Assembly (NCBI RefSeq): GCF_001528665.1
Contig: NZ_BBYJ01000005.1
Location: 62,001 to 126,000, forward strand
Direction of reading: 5' to 3'
From: Microtetraspora malaysiensis
GTDB taxonomy: Bacteria > Actinomycetota > Actinomycetes > Streptosporangiales > Streptosporangiaceae
Length of the DNA: 64,000 bases
A program made the translations under genes and the position numbers. How positions within the stretch are numbered: the stretch's first letter is position 1; the number at the start of each line of letters is the position of its first letter. The notes beneath the pieces are model-generated. The model saw nothing but the letters and a program-made list of their open reading frames with translations, was not told where the DNA came from and did not search any database. This document shows, in pieces, positions 1-8,675 of this stretch.

Positions 1-399
1 GAGGACGTGGAAGGTCACCTCGGGCGGGCGGAACAGGGTGTTGTGCACCGGGCAGTGCCGGATGACCGCGGTGAAGGACTCGCGCAGCCCCTCGGGCAGC
101 CCGGGCGCCTCGACGTCGAGCGCGACTTTGCTCAACCGCGCCGGCTGCAGGCCGAGGTCGTACCGCGCGGTGACCGTGACGCCGGCGGGAAGCTGGCATC
201 GGTGCAGGTACCGCTCGGCGCAGTCCGCGACGCACGCGGCGAGGCTGCCGACGAAGAGTTCGGTCGCGGTGGGCCCGGTGTCGCTTCCGCCGAAGTCCTT
301 CGGCTCGTCCACCCGCACGGAGTGCCCGCGGATCCGGATCTCGAAGCGGTCGCCGCCGTGCCACGCGACCCTCAGGGTTTCGCTCCTGCTCTCGGCCAT
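1..399 (-). CDS. OsmC-family peroxide/stress protein, 3' end cut by window edge
   Basis: The 133 visible residues match the OsmC/Ohr fold family, which reduces organic hydroperoxides with a reactive cysteine pair. The N-terminal strands (ETLRVAW, DRFEIRIRGH) lead into the family helix TATELFVGSLAACVADC, with Cys56 and Cys60. A second cysteine, Cys116, sits in RHCPVHNTL and is the likely resolving partner. The reading runs to base 1 at ...EVTFHVL, so only a few C-terminal residues are missing. The ATG at 399 follows a purine-rich stretch (tggagcc). It is divergent from the universal stress gene at 588, which fits a stress block. Whether it is OsmC or the YhfA-like subgroup cannot be settled from the sequence alone. 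Confidence 0.85.
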   Translation of the reverse strand, partial: MAESRSETLRVAWHGGDRFEIRIRGHSVRVDEPKDFGGSDTGPTATELFVGSLAACVADCAERYLHRCQLPAGVTVTARYDLGLQPARLSKVALDVEAPGLPEGLRESFTAVIRHCPVHNTLFRPPEVTFHVL

Positions 400-587
400 G
401 GCTGGCTCCACGCTCGTGACTGATGCTCCAAAGAAATGCCACTGCCCACCCTTCGCCGCGAAAAACCACCACAAAAGGTGATATGGCGGATTAGAGGGGT
501 GTGTGGATGGAGGGGCGTACTGAAAGAGGGGCAGCACGGATATATACCGACAGAGGGCGCAGTACGGCCCGCGGGAGAGGGGGCGCC
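400..587. promoter_or_regulatory. Divergent intergenic region between osmC-like gene and universal stress gene
   Basis: This stretch is unusually AT-rich for the window. It contains tatata at 541-546, in the right place for a -10 element of the plus-strand stress gene, but no convincing -35 lies 16-18 bases upstream. The ribosome binding site gggagaggggg is at about 573-583. No clear operator palindrome was found. Confidence 0.35.
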
Positions 588-1448
588 ATGAGGGAACCGA
601 TCGTGGTCGGCGTCGACGGGTCGCCGGTCTCGCTGCAGGCCGCCGAATGGGCCGGACGGGAGGCCGCGCTGCGCGGCGCGCCGGTACGGGTCGCCCACGT
701 GGCCACGGAATGGGCCCACCACATCCCGCTGGTGCCCGAGCCCGGCCGCTGGGGCGAAGAGCGGGCCGAGGCCCTGGAAGAGCTCCTCCAGGGCGCGGCC
801 AACCAGGTCCGGGCCGGCCGCCCGGACGTACAGGTGACCACCGAGATCCTGGAGGGCGGCGCGGGCGAGGCGCTCGTCGCCGAGGCCAAGGGGGCGCAGC
901 TCCTGGTCGTAGGGAACCGGGGGCGCGGCGGCTTCGCCGAGCTGCTGCTCGGCTCCGTCAGCCGCTACACCGCCTCCCGGTCGCCGTGCCCCGTGGTCAT
1001 CGTCCGCGGGCCGTACCCGCACGCGCGCGGCCAGATCGTCGCGGGCGTCACCGGGCGGGCCGACCGGAGCGCCGTCCTGGACTTCGCCTTCCGGGAGGCC
1101 GAGCTGCGCGGGGCGGTCCTGCGCGTCCTGCACGCCTGGACCCACCCGACCAGCACGGGGCCGGGCGACATGCTGCCCCTCGTGTACGACGTCGAGGCCG
1201 TCGGGCAGGAGGAGGAGGCCCTGCTCGCCCAGGCCGTCGCCGGATGGCGCGAGATCCGGCCCGACGTCGAGCTGATCCAGCAGGTCGTGCGCGCGCACCC
1301 GGCCAAGGCGCTGATCGAGGCCTCCGCCGAGCACGACCTCACCATCCTGGGCGCGCACGAAGGAGGCCGTTCGTTGCTCGGCCTCGGCTTCGTCGCGCAC
1401 GCCGTCCTGCATCATGCGCGCGGCCCGGTCGTGATCGTCCGTCCGTGA
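588..1448 (+). CDS. Universal stress protein, tandem UspA domains
   Basis: The 286-residue protein has two UspA domains (about 1-143 and 146-286), the usual architecture of actinobacterial Usp proteins, which bind ATP and help in stress or dormancy. Domain 1 opens with PIVVGVDGSPVS and ends with the nucleotide-binding pattern G-x2-G-x9-GS (GNRGRGGFAELLLGS). The equivalent loop in domain 2 (GAHEGGRSLLGLGF) is degenerate, so only the first domain is predicted to bind ATP well. The ATG at 588 was chosen over the longer frame from 501 because it follows a strong purine-rich ribosome binding site and opens directly into the first Usp strand. The next gene, 39 bases downstream, is a paralogue and is probably co-transcribed. 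Confidence 0.92.
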   Translation: MREPIVVGVDGSPVSLQAAEWAGREAALRGAPVRVAHVATEWAHHIPLVPEPGRWGEERAEALEELLQGAANQVRAGRPDVQVTTEILEGGAGEALVAEAKGAQLLVVGNRGRGGFAELLLGSVSRYTASRSPCPVVIVRGPYPHARGQIVAGVTGRADRSAVLDFAFREAELRGAVLRVLHAWTHPTSTGPGDMLPLVYDVEAVGQEEEALLAQAVAGWREIRPDVELIQQVVRAHPAKALIEASAEHDLTILGAHEGGRSLLGLGFVAHAVLHHARGPVVIVRP

Positions 1449-1487
1449 CCGCCCCGCGCGGGGACGGGAGGACGGAGAGGGGGAGGG

Positions 1488-2360
1488 ATGGCCGAGCCGA
1501 TCCTCGTCGGCGTGGACGGATCCCCGCCCGCCGCGGCCGCGGTCGCCTGGGCGGCCGACGACGCGGCCAGGAAGGGCACGCCGCTGCGCCTGGTCCACGC
1601 CGTCTACCGTCCCCCGCACGGGGCCCGGTCGTACCCGATCCCCGGGCTGGACGACGCGCTGAGCCGGGCCGGCGGCGAGTTCCTGCGCGAGGCCGAGGAG
1701 ATCGCCCGGGAGCGGCACCCCGGCCTCGACGTGTCCACCCGGCTCCTCGAAGGCGCCCCGGCCCGCGTCCTGCTCCGTGAAGCGGAGAGCGCCTCCGAGC
1801 TGGTGGTCGGCAGCCGCGGCCGGGGCGGCTTCGCCGGGATGCTGCTCGGCTCGGTGAGCGGGCACCTCCCCGGCCACACCGCCGTCCCCGTCGTCGTCGT
1901 ACGGCCCGGCCGCACGGCGGCGGACGCGACCGAGGTGGTCGTCGGCGTGGACGAGTCCGAGGGGTGCGAGCCCGCCCTCGGCTACGCGTTCGAGCAGGCG
2001 CGGCTGCGCCGTGGAGGGCTGCGCGCCGTGTACGGGTGGCGGCCGCCTCCCGAGGTCTACGCGGGCTACTCCGTCTTCGACCCCGAGGAGGCGCGGCAAC
2101 TCCGGCAGACCCTCGACGTCGGCCGGATCGCCGCCTGGCGGGCGAGATATCCGGACGTGCGGGCGGAGGTCGAGGTCGTCTGCGACCACCCCGTCAGCGC
2201 GCTGGTCGATGTGGCCGCGGCCGCGGCCGTGCTCGTCGTCGGCTCCCACGGAAGGAGCAGGATCGGCGCGATGGTGCTCGGCTCGGTGAGCCGCGGCGTG
2301 CTCCACCACGCTCACTGCCCCGTCGCGGTCGTGTCCTCCCGCCACTCGAGCCCCCGCTGA
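1488..2360 (+). CDS. Universal stress protein, tandem UspA domains
   Basis: This 290-residue paralogue of the preceding gene also has two UspA domains. Both carry intact nucleotide-binding loops: GSRGRGGFAGMLLGS in domain 1 and GSHGRSRIGAMVLGS in domain 2. A ribosome binding site (gagaggggga) lies just before the ATG. Its start and N-terminus (EPILVGVDGSPP) are almost the same as the neighbour's, so the pair looks like a tandem duplication. It converges on the acetyltransferase-type gene that ends at 2392. No transmembrane or kinase domain is present. Confidence 0.92.
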   Translation: MAEPILVGVDGSPPAAAAVAWAADDAARKGTPLRLVHAVYRPPHGARSYPIPGLDDALSRAGGEFLREAEEIARERHPGLDVSTRLLEGAPARVLLREAESASELVVGSRGRGGFAGMLLGSVSGHLPGHTAVPVVVVRPGRTAADATEVVVGVDESEGCEPALGYAFEQARLRRGGLRAVYGWRPPPEVYAGYSVFDPEEARQLRQTLDVGRIAAWRARYPDVRAEVEVVCDHPVSALVDVAAAAAVLVVGSHGRSRIGAMVLGSVSRGVLHHAHCPVAVVSSRHSSPR

Positions 2361-2391
2361 CCCGCCGGTCCGCCGCTCCGTCGCCGGCCGT

Positions 2392-5061
2392 TCACCGCAA
2401 CCGGCGGCGGAACGGCGAGGGCGGGGGAGCGGCCGGCGCGAGCCGGACCCGGACGTCCACCGCCGCGACCCCGCGCGGGGTGACGAGCAGCGGGTTGACG
2501 TCGAGCTCGGCGACCTCGGGCAGGTCGTCGAGCAGCCGCCCGATGCGGACGATCCGCTCCTCGAGCGCCTTGACGTCCACCTCCGGGCGTCCCCGGTAGC
2601 CGAAGAGCAGCGGCGCGCAGCGCAACTCGCTGATCATCTCGGCCGCGTCCGCGTGGGTCAGCGGCGGCACCCGGAACGCGTGGTCGGCCAGCAGCTCGGC
2701 GGTCACCCCGCCCATGCCGACCATGACCAGCGGGCCGAACGTGGCGTGCCGGACGCCCCCCACGATCATCTCCACGCCGCCGGTCACCATCCGCTGCACG
2801 ATCGCGCCGGTCATCGCCGGGCCGATCCGTTCGGCCATCTCCCGGTACGCCGCGGCCGCCTCCTCGGGTGTGCGCAGCCCCAGCCGCACCCCTCCGACGT
2901 CGCTCTTGTGCACGAGGTCGGGCCCGGTGGCCTTCAGGACGGCGGGCAGCCCGGCCAGCGCCGCCGCCTCGGCCGCGCTCTCCGGCCCGTCCACGCCGAT
3001 CGACTCGCACACCTCCACGCCGTAGCAGCCGAGCAGCCGGGACGCGGTGCGGTGGTCGAGCCAGCCGCCGCCCGGCGTGCGGGCGAGCTCCTGGGAGACG
3101 ATCTCCTCCGCCGTCGCGACCGCGCGCCGCTCCCGCTCGGAGTCCGTCTCCGTCTCCGGCTCCTCCGGACGGGCCCGCCAGCGGGCGTAGCACACCGCGC
3201 GGGCCAGCGCGTGCACCGCCTGCTCGGGGAACGCGTACGACGGCACCCGGCCGCCGATCAGCCCGTCGTGGCCCACGACGCAGGCGAGCACGGTCTTGCC
3301 TGTGCCACGGGTCGCCTCCTCGATGGCGGCCTCCGTACGGACCCGGCCGGAGCCGAAGGGCGGCGTGTAGACCACGACGACGGCGTCCACGCCGGGGTCG
3401 TCCAGCACGGCGGAGACGGCGAAGCCCAGCTCGTCCGCCCCGCCGTCGGCGGTGAGGTCGACCGGGTTGCCCACGGCGGCGCCCGGCCGCAGCCGCTCGC
3501 GCAGCCGCCGCTTCGTCTCGGCCGACAGCTCGGGCACCTCCAGGCCCAGCCGCTCGCAGGCGTCGGCCGTCATCGCCTCGGGGCCGCCGGAGTTGCCGAC
3601 GATCGCCACCCGGCCGCCGGCGGGCAGCGGCTGCCCGATCAGCAGCCGGGCCGTGTCGAGCAGGTCCTGGACGGTGTCCACCCGGATCACGCCGGCGCCG
3701 GTCAGCAGCGCGTCCACCGCCGTGTCCGGGGTCGCCGCGGCCGCCGTGTGCGAGCGCACGGCCCGGTCGCCGGAGGCACTGCGGCCGCTCTTGACCACCA
3801 CGATCGGCTTGGCGCGGCCGACGCGGCGGGCGATCCGGCCGAACCGGCGCGGGTTGCCGAAGGACTCCAGGTAGAGGCCGATCACGCCGGTCCGGTCGTC
3901 GTCCTCCCAGTACTCCAGCAGGTCGTTGCCGCTCACATCCGCCTTGTTGCCGACGGAGACGAAGCCGGACAGACCGAGGCCGACCTCGGCGGCGCGGTCG
4001 ATCAGCGCCACCGCGACGGCGCCCGACTGCGACATCAGGGCCAGCCGGCCGGGCGCGGGAGCCGTGGGCAGGAAGCTGGCGTTGAGCCGCGACCCGGTGT
4101 CCACGACGCCCAGGCAGTTGGGGCCGACCAGGCGCATCCCCGCCTCGCGGCAGATCGCCAGCAGCTCCGCCTCCTGCTTCGCGTCGCCCGTCTCGGCGAA
4201 GCCCGCGCTCACCACGACCAGGTTCCCCACACCCGCTTTGGCGCAGTCGCGCGCCACGTCGAGCACGGCCGGCGCGGGCACGGCGACGACCGCCAGCCCG
4301 ACCGGTCCGGGGACGCTGTCCAGGTCCGGGTAGGCGGTGCGGTCGCAGATCCGGTCCGCGCGCGGGTTGATCGGATAGATCGGGCCGGTGAAGCCGCCCT
4401 CGACCAGGTTGCGCAGCACCCGGTGGCCCACACTCGACGGGTCGCGGCCCGCGCCGACGACGGCCACCGAGTCCGGTGAGAACAACCCGGCCAGCGAGGC
4501 GCGCTCCGCCTCATGCGCGCGCTCCTCGACCTTCGCGAGGAGACGGCGGGTGGGCCGCAGGACGATCCGCAGCTCCACCTGCTCGCCCTCGTGCCGCCGC
4601 CCCACCTCCAGGCCCAGGTCCCGGACGACGTCGAGCATGGGCCGGTTCTCGGCCAGGACGTCGGCGACCATCTCGCGTACGCCGCCCTCGGCCGCGTCCA
4701 GGGCCAGGTGCTCCAGCAGGAGCGTGCCGAGCCCCAGGCCGTGCACGCCGTCGTCGAGGAGGATGCCGAGGTCGGCCGTCTCGCCGGTGCCGTCGGTCAC
4801 GTACTCGGCGACCGCCACCAGCCGGCCGTTCATCAGCGCGACGAGGGCGTGGCCGGCGTAGTCCGGATCGGTCAGATGATCGGCGTGGACGTGGGCCGAG
4901 GCCCGGCCCCCGCTGAAGAACCGCAGGTACGCGGAGCGTTCGCTGGTCCGCTCGACCAGGTCGTGCAGGGCGGGCCGGTCCGCGGGGCGCAGCGGACGCA
5001 GATGGGCGATCCCGCCGTCGCGGAGGAGGACGTCGCATTCACCGGAGGGCGCTCGTTTCAT
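2392..5061 (-). CDS. GNAT/NDP-forming acyl-CoA synthetase fusion, protein lysine acetyltransferase type
   Basis: The protein has 889 residues. Residues about 15-165 form a GNAT acetyltransferase domain with the acetyl-CoA loop near GLGLGTLLLEHL. Residues about 185-640 form the CoA-binding and ligase domains of ADP-forming acyl-CoA synthetases (VAVVGAGRDPSSVG, VGPNCLGVV, MSQSGAVA). Residues about 660-870 form the ATP-grasp domain (AVLKATGPDLVHKSDVGGV). This domain set is known from Pat-type protein acetyltransferases that acetylate acyl-CoA synthetases, although the GNAT domain is N-terminal here. His438 in RSHTAAAA occupies the place of the phospho-histidine of active synthetases. The ATG follows agggtggaag. 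It lies next to Usp and OsmC genes, suggesting a stress or carbon-limitation role. Synthetase activity in addition to acetylation is possible. Confidence 0.85.
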   Translation of the reverse strand: MKRAPSGECDVLLRDGGIAHLRPLRPADRPALHDLVERTSERSAYLRFFSGGRASAHVHADHLTDPDYAGHALVALMNGRLVAVAEYVTDGTGETADLGILLDDGVHGLGLGTLLLEHLALDAAEGGVREMVADVLAENRPMLDVVRDLGLEVGRRHEGEQVELRIVLRPTRRLLAKVEERAHEAERASLAGLFSPDSVAVVGAGRDPSSVGHRVLRNLVEGGFTGPIYPINPRADRICDRTAYPDLDSVPGPVGLAVVAVPAPAVLDVARDCAKAGVGNLVVVSAGFAETGDAKQEAELLAICREAGMRLVGPNCLGVVDTGSRLNASFLPTAPAPGRLALMSQSGAVAVALIDRAAEVGLGLSGFVSVGNKADVSGNDLLEYWEDDDRTGVIGLYLESFGNPRRFGRIARRVGRAKPIVVVKSGRSASGDRAVRSHTAAAATPDTAVDALLTGAGVIRVDTVQDLLDTARLLIGQPLPAGGRVAIVGNSGGPEAMTADACERLGLEVPELSAETKRRLRERLRPGAAVGNPVDLTADGGADELGFAVSAVLDDPGVDAVVVVYTPPFGSGRVRTEAAIEEATRGTGKTVLACVVGHDGLIGGRVPSYAFPEQAVHALARAVCYARWRARPEEPETETDSERERRAVATAEEIVSQELARTPGGGWLDHRTASRLLGCYGVEVCESIGVDGPESAAEAAALAGLPAVLKATGPDLVHKSDVGGVRLGLRTPEEAAAAYREMAERIGPAMTGAIVQRMVTGGVEMIVGGVRHATFGPLVMVGMGGVTAELLADHAFRVPPLTHADAAEMISELRCAPLLFGYRGRPEVDVKALEERIVRIGRLLDDLPEVAELDVNPLLVTPRGVAAVDVRVRLAPAAPPPSPFRRRLR

Positions 5062-5231
5062 GCTTCCACCCTCTAAGTGGACGAATCATGGCAAACAGGG
5101 TCTTTGTACCCGCCCGGCACGGGCTCTCGTCCCTCCGGCCCATGGGAGGCCGCCGGTCGGCCCGTGCGACCGGCCCGCGTCCGAGCGGGCCAAGCTTCTC
5201 ACCGACCTCCCCTCCTGGAAGGATGCTTGGC

Positions 5232-5903
5232 ATGTCATCCGGGGAGCCGGCCCTGCGCCTGCCGCGAGCCGTCGTGTTCGCGGCGGTGTGCGTCGTCGTC
5301 TCCGCGGTCGCGCACGCCTTCGCCGGCGGCGGCACGGTCTCGCCCGGGGTGATGGCGCTCGGCGCGGTCGGCGCGCTGGCCGTCGCGTACCCGCTGAACG
5401 GCCGCGAGCGCGGGCCCCAGATGGTGCTGGCGGCGACGATCGGCGCCCAGGCCCTGTTGCACGAGCTGTTCGCCCGATCCGCTCCGGCCGGGCCCGCGGT
5501 GCCGTTCCCACCCGTGCCGTTCCCATCCGTGCCGTTCCCGCCCGTGCCGGTCGCCGAGATCGGGCCGACCGTGGGCGGCCTGCCGCCGGTGCCGGCGCCC
5601 CTCGCCGAGGCCGGACCCGCCGGCCAGCTCGACGAGGGGATGTCGCTGGCGCACCTGGCCCTCGCCGTGACCACCGGCTGGTGGCTGTATCGCGGTGAGC
5701 GCGCGGTGTGGTTGATGCTGCGGCTGTGGAGCGCCGCCCCCCTGGGCGTGCTCCGGTGGATCCGCGCCCTCTCGGCCGGGGTGTTCGCGCCGCCGGCCCG
5801 TCCCGTTCCGCCGTCCGAGCCCGGGCCGCACGTCGGCAGAGAGGTCGAGGCGGCGATCCACCGGCGCGGCCCGCCGCTTCGCCCCGCGCCGGCCCAAGGC
5901 TGA
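5232..5903 (+). CDS. Small membrane protein of unknown function next to CopC-like gene
   Basis: The 223-residue protein has three closely spaced hydrophobic segments in its first 75 residues and another around 140-160. A proline-rich loop between them contains three tandem copies of a six-residue VPFPPV-like unit. The C-terminal tail is basic and proline-rich, probably cytoplasmic. The ATG at 5232 was chosen over 5223 because ggaagg then sits at ideal spacing. The gene precedes a CopC-domain gene on the same strand by about 90 bases, so a role in copper handling is a context-based guess. No catalytic motif was recognised. Confidence 0.6.
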   Translation: MSSGEPALRLPRAVVFAAVCVVVSAVAHAFAGGGTVSPGVMALGAVGALAVAYPLNGRERGPQMVLAATIGAQALLHELFARSAPAGPAVPFPPVPFPSVPFPPVPVAEIGPTVGGLPPVPAPLAEAGPAGQLDEGMSLAHLALAVTTGWWLYRGERAVWLMLRLWSAAPLGVLRWIRALSAGVFAPPARPVPPSEPGPHVGREVEAAIHRRGPPLRPAPAQG

Positions 5904-5994
5904 CCGGCGCTCCCGACGCTCACCCGCTCCGCCGTACGGCGAGAGCGCTTTCCGGTTTTCCGGGCCACGTCCGGGATCTTGTATGGAGTCAGAG

Positions 5995-6636
5995 ATGGCA
6001 TTCCTGCCACGATTCATCCGCGGCGGCCTCATAGCCGCGTTCGGCTGCGGGATCTTCCTCACCGCCGCGACGACCGCCGCCCAGGCCCACGACAGCCTGA
6101 AGAGCAGCACCCCCGCCGAGAACGCCGAGGTCACCGAGCTCACGACGATCGAGCTCGACTACAGCGCCCAGGTCCGCTTCCCCGTCGTCGCGATGCGCGA
6201 CGGCGCCGGGAAGCCGGTCGCGATCGGCGCGCCGCACATTGTCGAAGGGGCCAAGGTCCGCGCCGACGTCACGACGCCGCTGGCACCCGGCGGCTACGTG
6301 ATCGCCTGGCGGGTCGTCTCCTCGGACGGCCACCCCATCGAAGGGGAGATCCCCTTCACGGTGACCGGCTCGGGCGCGGCCGGGGCGGCCACACCGGTGG
6401 CCTCCATCTCGGCGTCGAGTGTCGCCGCCGCGAGCGAGCCGACGCCCGGGACCACCCCGTCCGTGGTCACCCTGCCCGCCGCGCAGCCGTCCGCGTCGGC
6501 GGCCCGGGACGTGGCGGGCGGGCGCGGCGCCGGAGGGTGGATCTGGGGCGGCCTCCTCGCCCTGGCCGTGGTCGGAGTCGTGATCTGGCTGCGTAACAGC
6601 AGGGGAGGGTCCCCCGGCCAGGGGGAGGCGGGTTAG
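5995..6636 (+). CDS. CopC-domain copper-binding protein, membrane-anchored
   Basis: The protein has a signal peptide (cleavage predicted after AQA), a CopC beta-sandwich domain, an alanine/threonine-rich linker and a C-terminal transmembrane helix (about 180-197) followed by a basic tail. Mature CopC proteins bind Cu(II) through the N-terminal histidine and an Asp/His pair. Here the predicted mature protein begins HDSLKSSTP and keeps SSDGHPIEG with the Asp-x-His pair, so the copper site looks intact. The CopC domain binds copper outside the membrane and may pass it to a transporter; no CopD domain is fused. The second ATG (5995) was chosen over 5983 because ggag then lies 6 bases upstream. 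A GC hairpin follows the stop codon. Confidence 0.85.
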   Translation: MAFLPRFIRGGLIAAFGCGIFLTAATTAAQAHDSLKSSTPAENAEVTELTTIELDYSAQVRFPVVAMRDGAGKPVAIGAPHIVEGAKVRADVTTPLAPGGYVIAWRVVSSDGHPIEGEIPFTVTGSGAAGAATPVASISASSVAAASEPTPGTTPSVVTLPAAQPSASAARDVAGGRGAGGWIWGGLLALAVVGVVIWLRNSRGGSPGQGEAG

Positions 6637-6646
6637 GCCGGCGGGG

Positions 6647-6667
6647 GCCCGGCCTCCGCGGCCGGGC
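6647..6667. terminator. GC hairpin between convergent genes
   Basis: An 8-bp perfect stem (gcccggcc/ggccgggc) with a 5-base loop lies between the convergent CopC-like and cbiO genes. It has no U-tract, as is usual for actinobacterial terminators, and could serve both directions. Confidence 0.5.
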
Positions 6668-6679
6668 TTCGGCCTCCGA

Positions 6680-7525
6680 TCAGGGCCGGGGCTCCGGCCG
6701 GAGACCGAGCACCTCCTCCGGGCTGCGCGGGTCGGGCGCGTCCGCGGGCAGCCCGCCGACGGCGCGCAGCGCCCGCCCCACCGCCGGGCCCCAGGCCGGG
6801 CGGAGCGAGGCGGCGCGCAGCAGGGCGGCGTCGGTGAGCAGCGTGTCCGCCGGCCCGGCGCGCAGCTCTCCCCGCGCGATGATCGCGGAGTCCCGGGCCC
6901 ATCGGTGGGCGAAGTCCACGTCGTGCGTGGACGCGATGATCGTGGTGCCGTCCGCCTGCAGCCGCCGCAGCGTCTCCAGGAGCGCCTCCGTGCCCGCCGG
7001 GTCGAGACCGGCCGTGGGCTCGTCCAGGATGAGCACCACCGGGCGCAGTGCGAGCGCCCCCGCGATCGCGACCCGCTTGCGCTGGCCGAAGGACAGCAGG
7101 TGGGTGGGCCGGTCGGCGAGGAAGGGGATCTCCATGTCCTCCAGGGCCGACGTCACGCGCGCCGCGACGGCCTCCGGAGGCAGGCCGAGGTTCAGCGGGC
7201 CGAAGGAGACGTCCTGCCCGACCGTGGCCGCGAAGAGCTGGTCGTCCGGATCCTGGTGCACGAACTGGACCCGCGTGCGGAACTCGGCGAGCGCGGCGCG
7301 GCCGTAGGCGACGGGCCGGCCGTCCAGCAGGATCCGGCCCGCTGCCGGGCGCAGCCCCCCGCACAGGAGGCGCAGCAGCGTGGTCTTCCCGCCGCCGTTG
7401 GGCCCGAGCACGGCGAGGGAGGTCCCCCGGGCCACCTCCAGGCTGAGTTCGGAGAACACCGGGGCGGACCCCGGATACGCGTACGAGAGCCGGTCGGCGG
7501 CGAGCACCGCGGTCATGGCAGGCAT
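6680..7525 (-). CDS. cbiO: Cobalt ECF transporter ATPase
   Basis: The 281-residue ABC ATPase powers the energy-coupling-factor cobalt importer. Visible motifs are Walker A GPNGGGKTT at 41-49, the Q-loop around QDPDDQLF, the signature LSFGQRK at 144-150, Walker B VVLILDEP at 163-170, and the switch histidine in STHDVDFAH. It is the last gene of the cbiM-cbiN-cbiQ-cbiO unit. The QDPDDQLF motif is typical of ECF ATPases, which supports the assignment over a generic ABC ATPase. An internal ATG at 7516 has a slightly better distance to a purine stretch and may be the true start. Confidence 0.93.
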   Translation of the reverse strand: MPAMTAVLAADRLSYAYPGSAPVFSELSLEVARGTSLAVLGPNGGGKTTLLRLLCGGLRPAAGRILLDGRPVAYGRAALAEFRTRVQFVHQDPDDQLFAATVGQDVSFGPLNLGLPPEAVAARVTSALEDMEIPFLADRPTHLLSFGQRKRVAIAGALALRPVVLILDEPTAGLDPAGTEALLETLRRLQADGTTIIASTHDVDFAHRWARDSAIIARGELRAGPADTLLTDAALLRAASLRPAWGPAVGRALRAVGGLPADAPDPRSPEEVLGLRPEPRP

Positions 7526-7553
7526 CCCTTTCGGAGGAGGGGACGGGCCGGCC

Positions 7554-8303
7554 TCAGCCGAGGCCCGGCACGAGGGACAGCGCGACGGTCAGCACGGCCG
7601 CCGCCACCCCGGGGAGCGGGGCCAGCGCAAGGAAGCGGCCGCGCAGGGGGAGGGGCCCGACGCTGACGGCGAGCTCGCCCGTGTAGCCGCGGTCGCGCAG
7701 GCCGTCCTCCAGGCGCCGCGCCCGCTCGAAGGACAGGACGAAGACCTGGGCGGCCAGCCCCGTGACCGACCTCCACCGGGCCCGCCACGACAGCGCCCCG
7801 AGCCGGTCCGCCTGAGCCCGCCGTACGGCGTCGACCGTCTCCAGCACGACGGACAGCATCCGGTAGACGAGCCCGGCCACCTCGGCGAGGCCGGCCAGGC
7901 CGCGCCGGCGGGCCAGACGGGGCAGCACGTCGGCGAGCGGCGTCGTCATGGCGAACAGGAGCTGGGCGAGTACGGCGGCCACGCAGCGGCCGATCACCTC
8001 ACCCGCCCGCGCCGCCCCGCCGGGCGCCCAGGTGAGCCCGGACGTGTCCACGCTGACGAGGAAGGTCAGCGAGCCGGTGACGATGAACGCGAGCGGGGCG
8101 CGGGCCGAGCGCAGGAACGCGCGCGGCGGCACCCGGGCCCAGCCGAGCGCGACGGCGAGGGCGATCGCGGCCGTGATCGGGGCGCCCGGCCAGGGCGGCA
8201 GCACCAGGGCGCACAGGAGCAGCGTCCCCGCCAGGACCGCCTTCGCCGCGGGGTGGCGCCGCCGCCACGGGCTGCGGTAGGCGGCGGCGTCGATCGCGAG
8301 CAC
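7554..8303 (-). CDS. cbiQ: Cobalt ECF transporter transmembrane protein
   Basis: The 249-residue integral membrane T-component couples the ATPase to the CbiMN substrate module. It has several hydrophobic helices (about 23-55, 70-90, 105-130, 230-249). The family's arginine/alanine coupling segments are visible as RRAQADRLGAL and FERARRLEDGLRDRG. Translation starts at a GTG 9 bases after the cbiN stop codon, with only a weak ribosome binding site, consistent with translational coupling. The start is preferred because it gives the typical short N-terminus. Confidence 0.9.
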   Translation of the reverse strand: MLAIDAAAYRSPWRRRHPAAKAVLAGTLLLCALVLPPWPGAPITAAIALAVALGWARVPPRAFLRSARAPLAFIVTGSLTFLVSVDTSGLTWAPGGAARAGEVIGRCVAAVLAQLLFAMTTPLADVLPRLARRRGLAGLAEVAGLVYRMLSVVLETVDAVRRAQADRLGALSWRARWRSVTGLAAQVFVLSFERARRLEDGLRDRGYTGELAVSVGPLPLRGRFLALAPLPGVAAAVLTVALSLVPGLG

Positions 8304-8312
8304 GTGGCGAGC

Positions 8313-8675
8313 TCACCTGCCGCCGGGCTCGGCCGCCCCGCCGCGGTCCGCTCCCGGCGCCAGGTCCGCCGCGGACACGGGCCGCAACCGGTTCCGGGTG
8401 CGCGCCACGCCGAAGTAGTAGCCGAGGAACCCGGCGCCGATCGCGGCCTGCAGGGCGAACATCGCCGACTCGATCTCCCCGGACGGCGGCTCGTACAGCG
8501 AGGCGAACCAGGGCTTGTAGTCGGGAGCGAGCTCGGCGATCGCGGTCTCCGCCTGCGCGTCCGCGCCCGCGAACGGCTCCTCGTGTCCGTCGCCCGCGCC
8601 GATCACCAGGGGCAGCACGGCGAGCGCGGCGACGGCGGCCAGCAGGAGCAGGTTGACGACGACGTTGCGCTTCAC
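8313..8675 (-). CDS. cbiN: Cobalt ECF transporter small subunit
   Basis: The 120-residue protein has two transmembrane helices (about 6-28 and 70-90) around an extracytoplasmic loop containing [18 protein letters not shown], the signature region of CbiN. CbiN assists cobalt entry into the CbiM pocket. The GTG start at 8675 overlaps the cbiM stop in a GTGA arrangement, so the two are translationally coupled. The C-terminal tail after the second helix ([10 protein letters not shown]...) is longer than in many CbiN proteins and low in complexity. Confidence 0.9.
   Translation of the reverse strand: MKRNVVVNLLLLAAVAALAVLPLVIGAGDGHEEPFAGADAQAETAIAELAPDYKPWFASLYEPPSGEIESAMFALQAAIGAGFLGYYFGVARTRNRLRPVSAADLAPGADRGGAAEPGGR

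Noticed and set aside
372-2345. 657-codon minus-strand reading frame antisense to the two universal stress genes
   Set aside because: Low-complexity Arg/Gly/Asp/His-rich translation with no domain, caused by GC-rich antisense codon bias; the plus-strand genes are clear.
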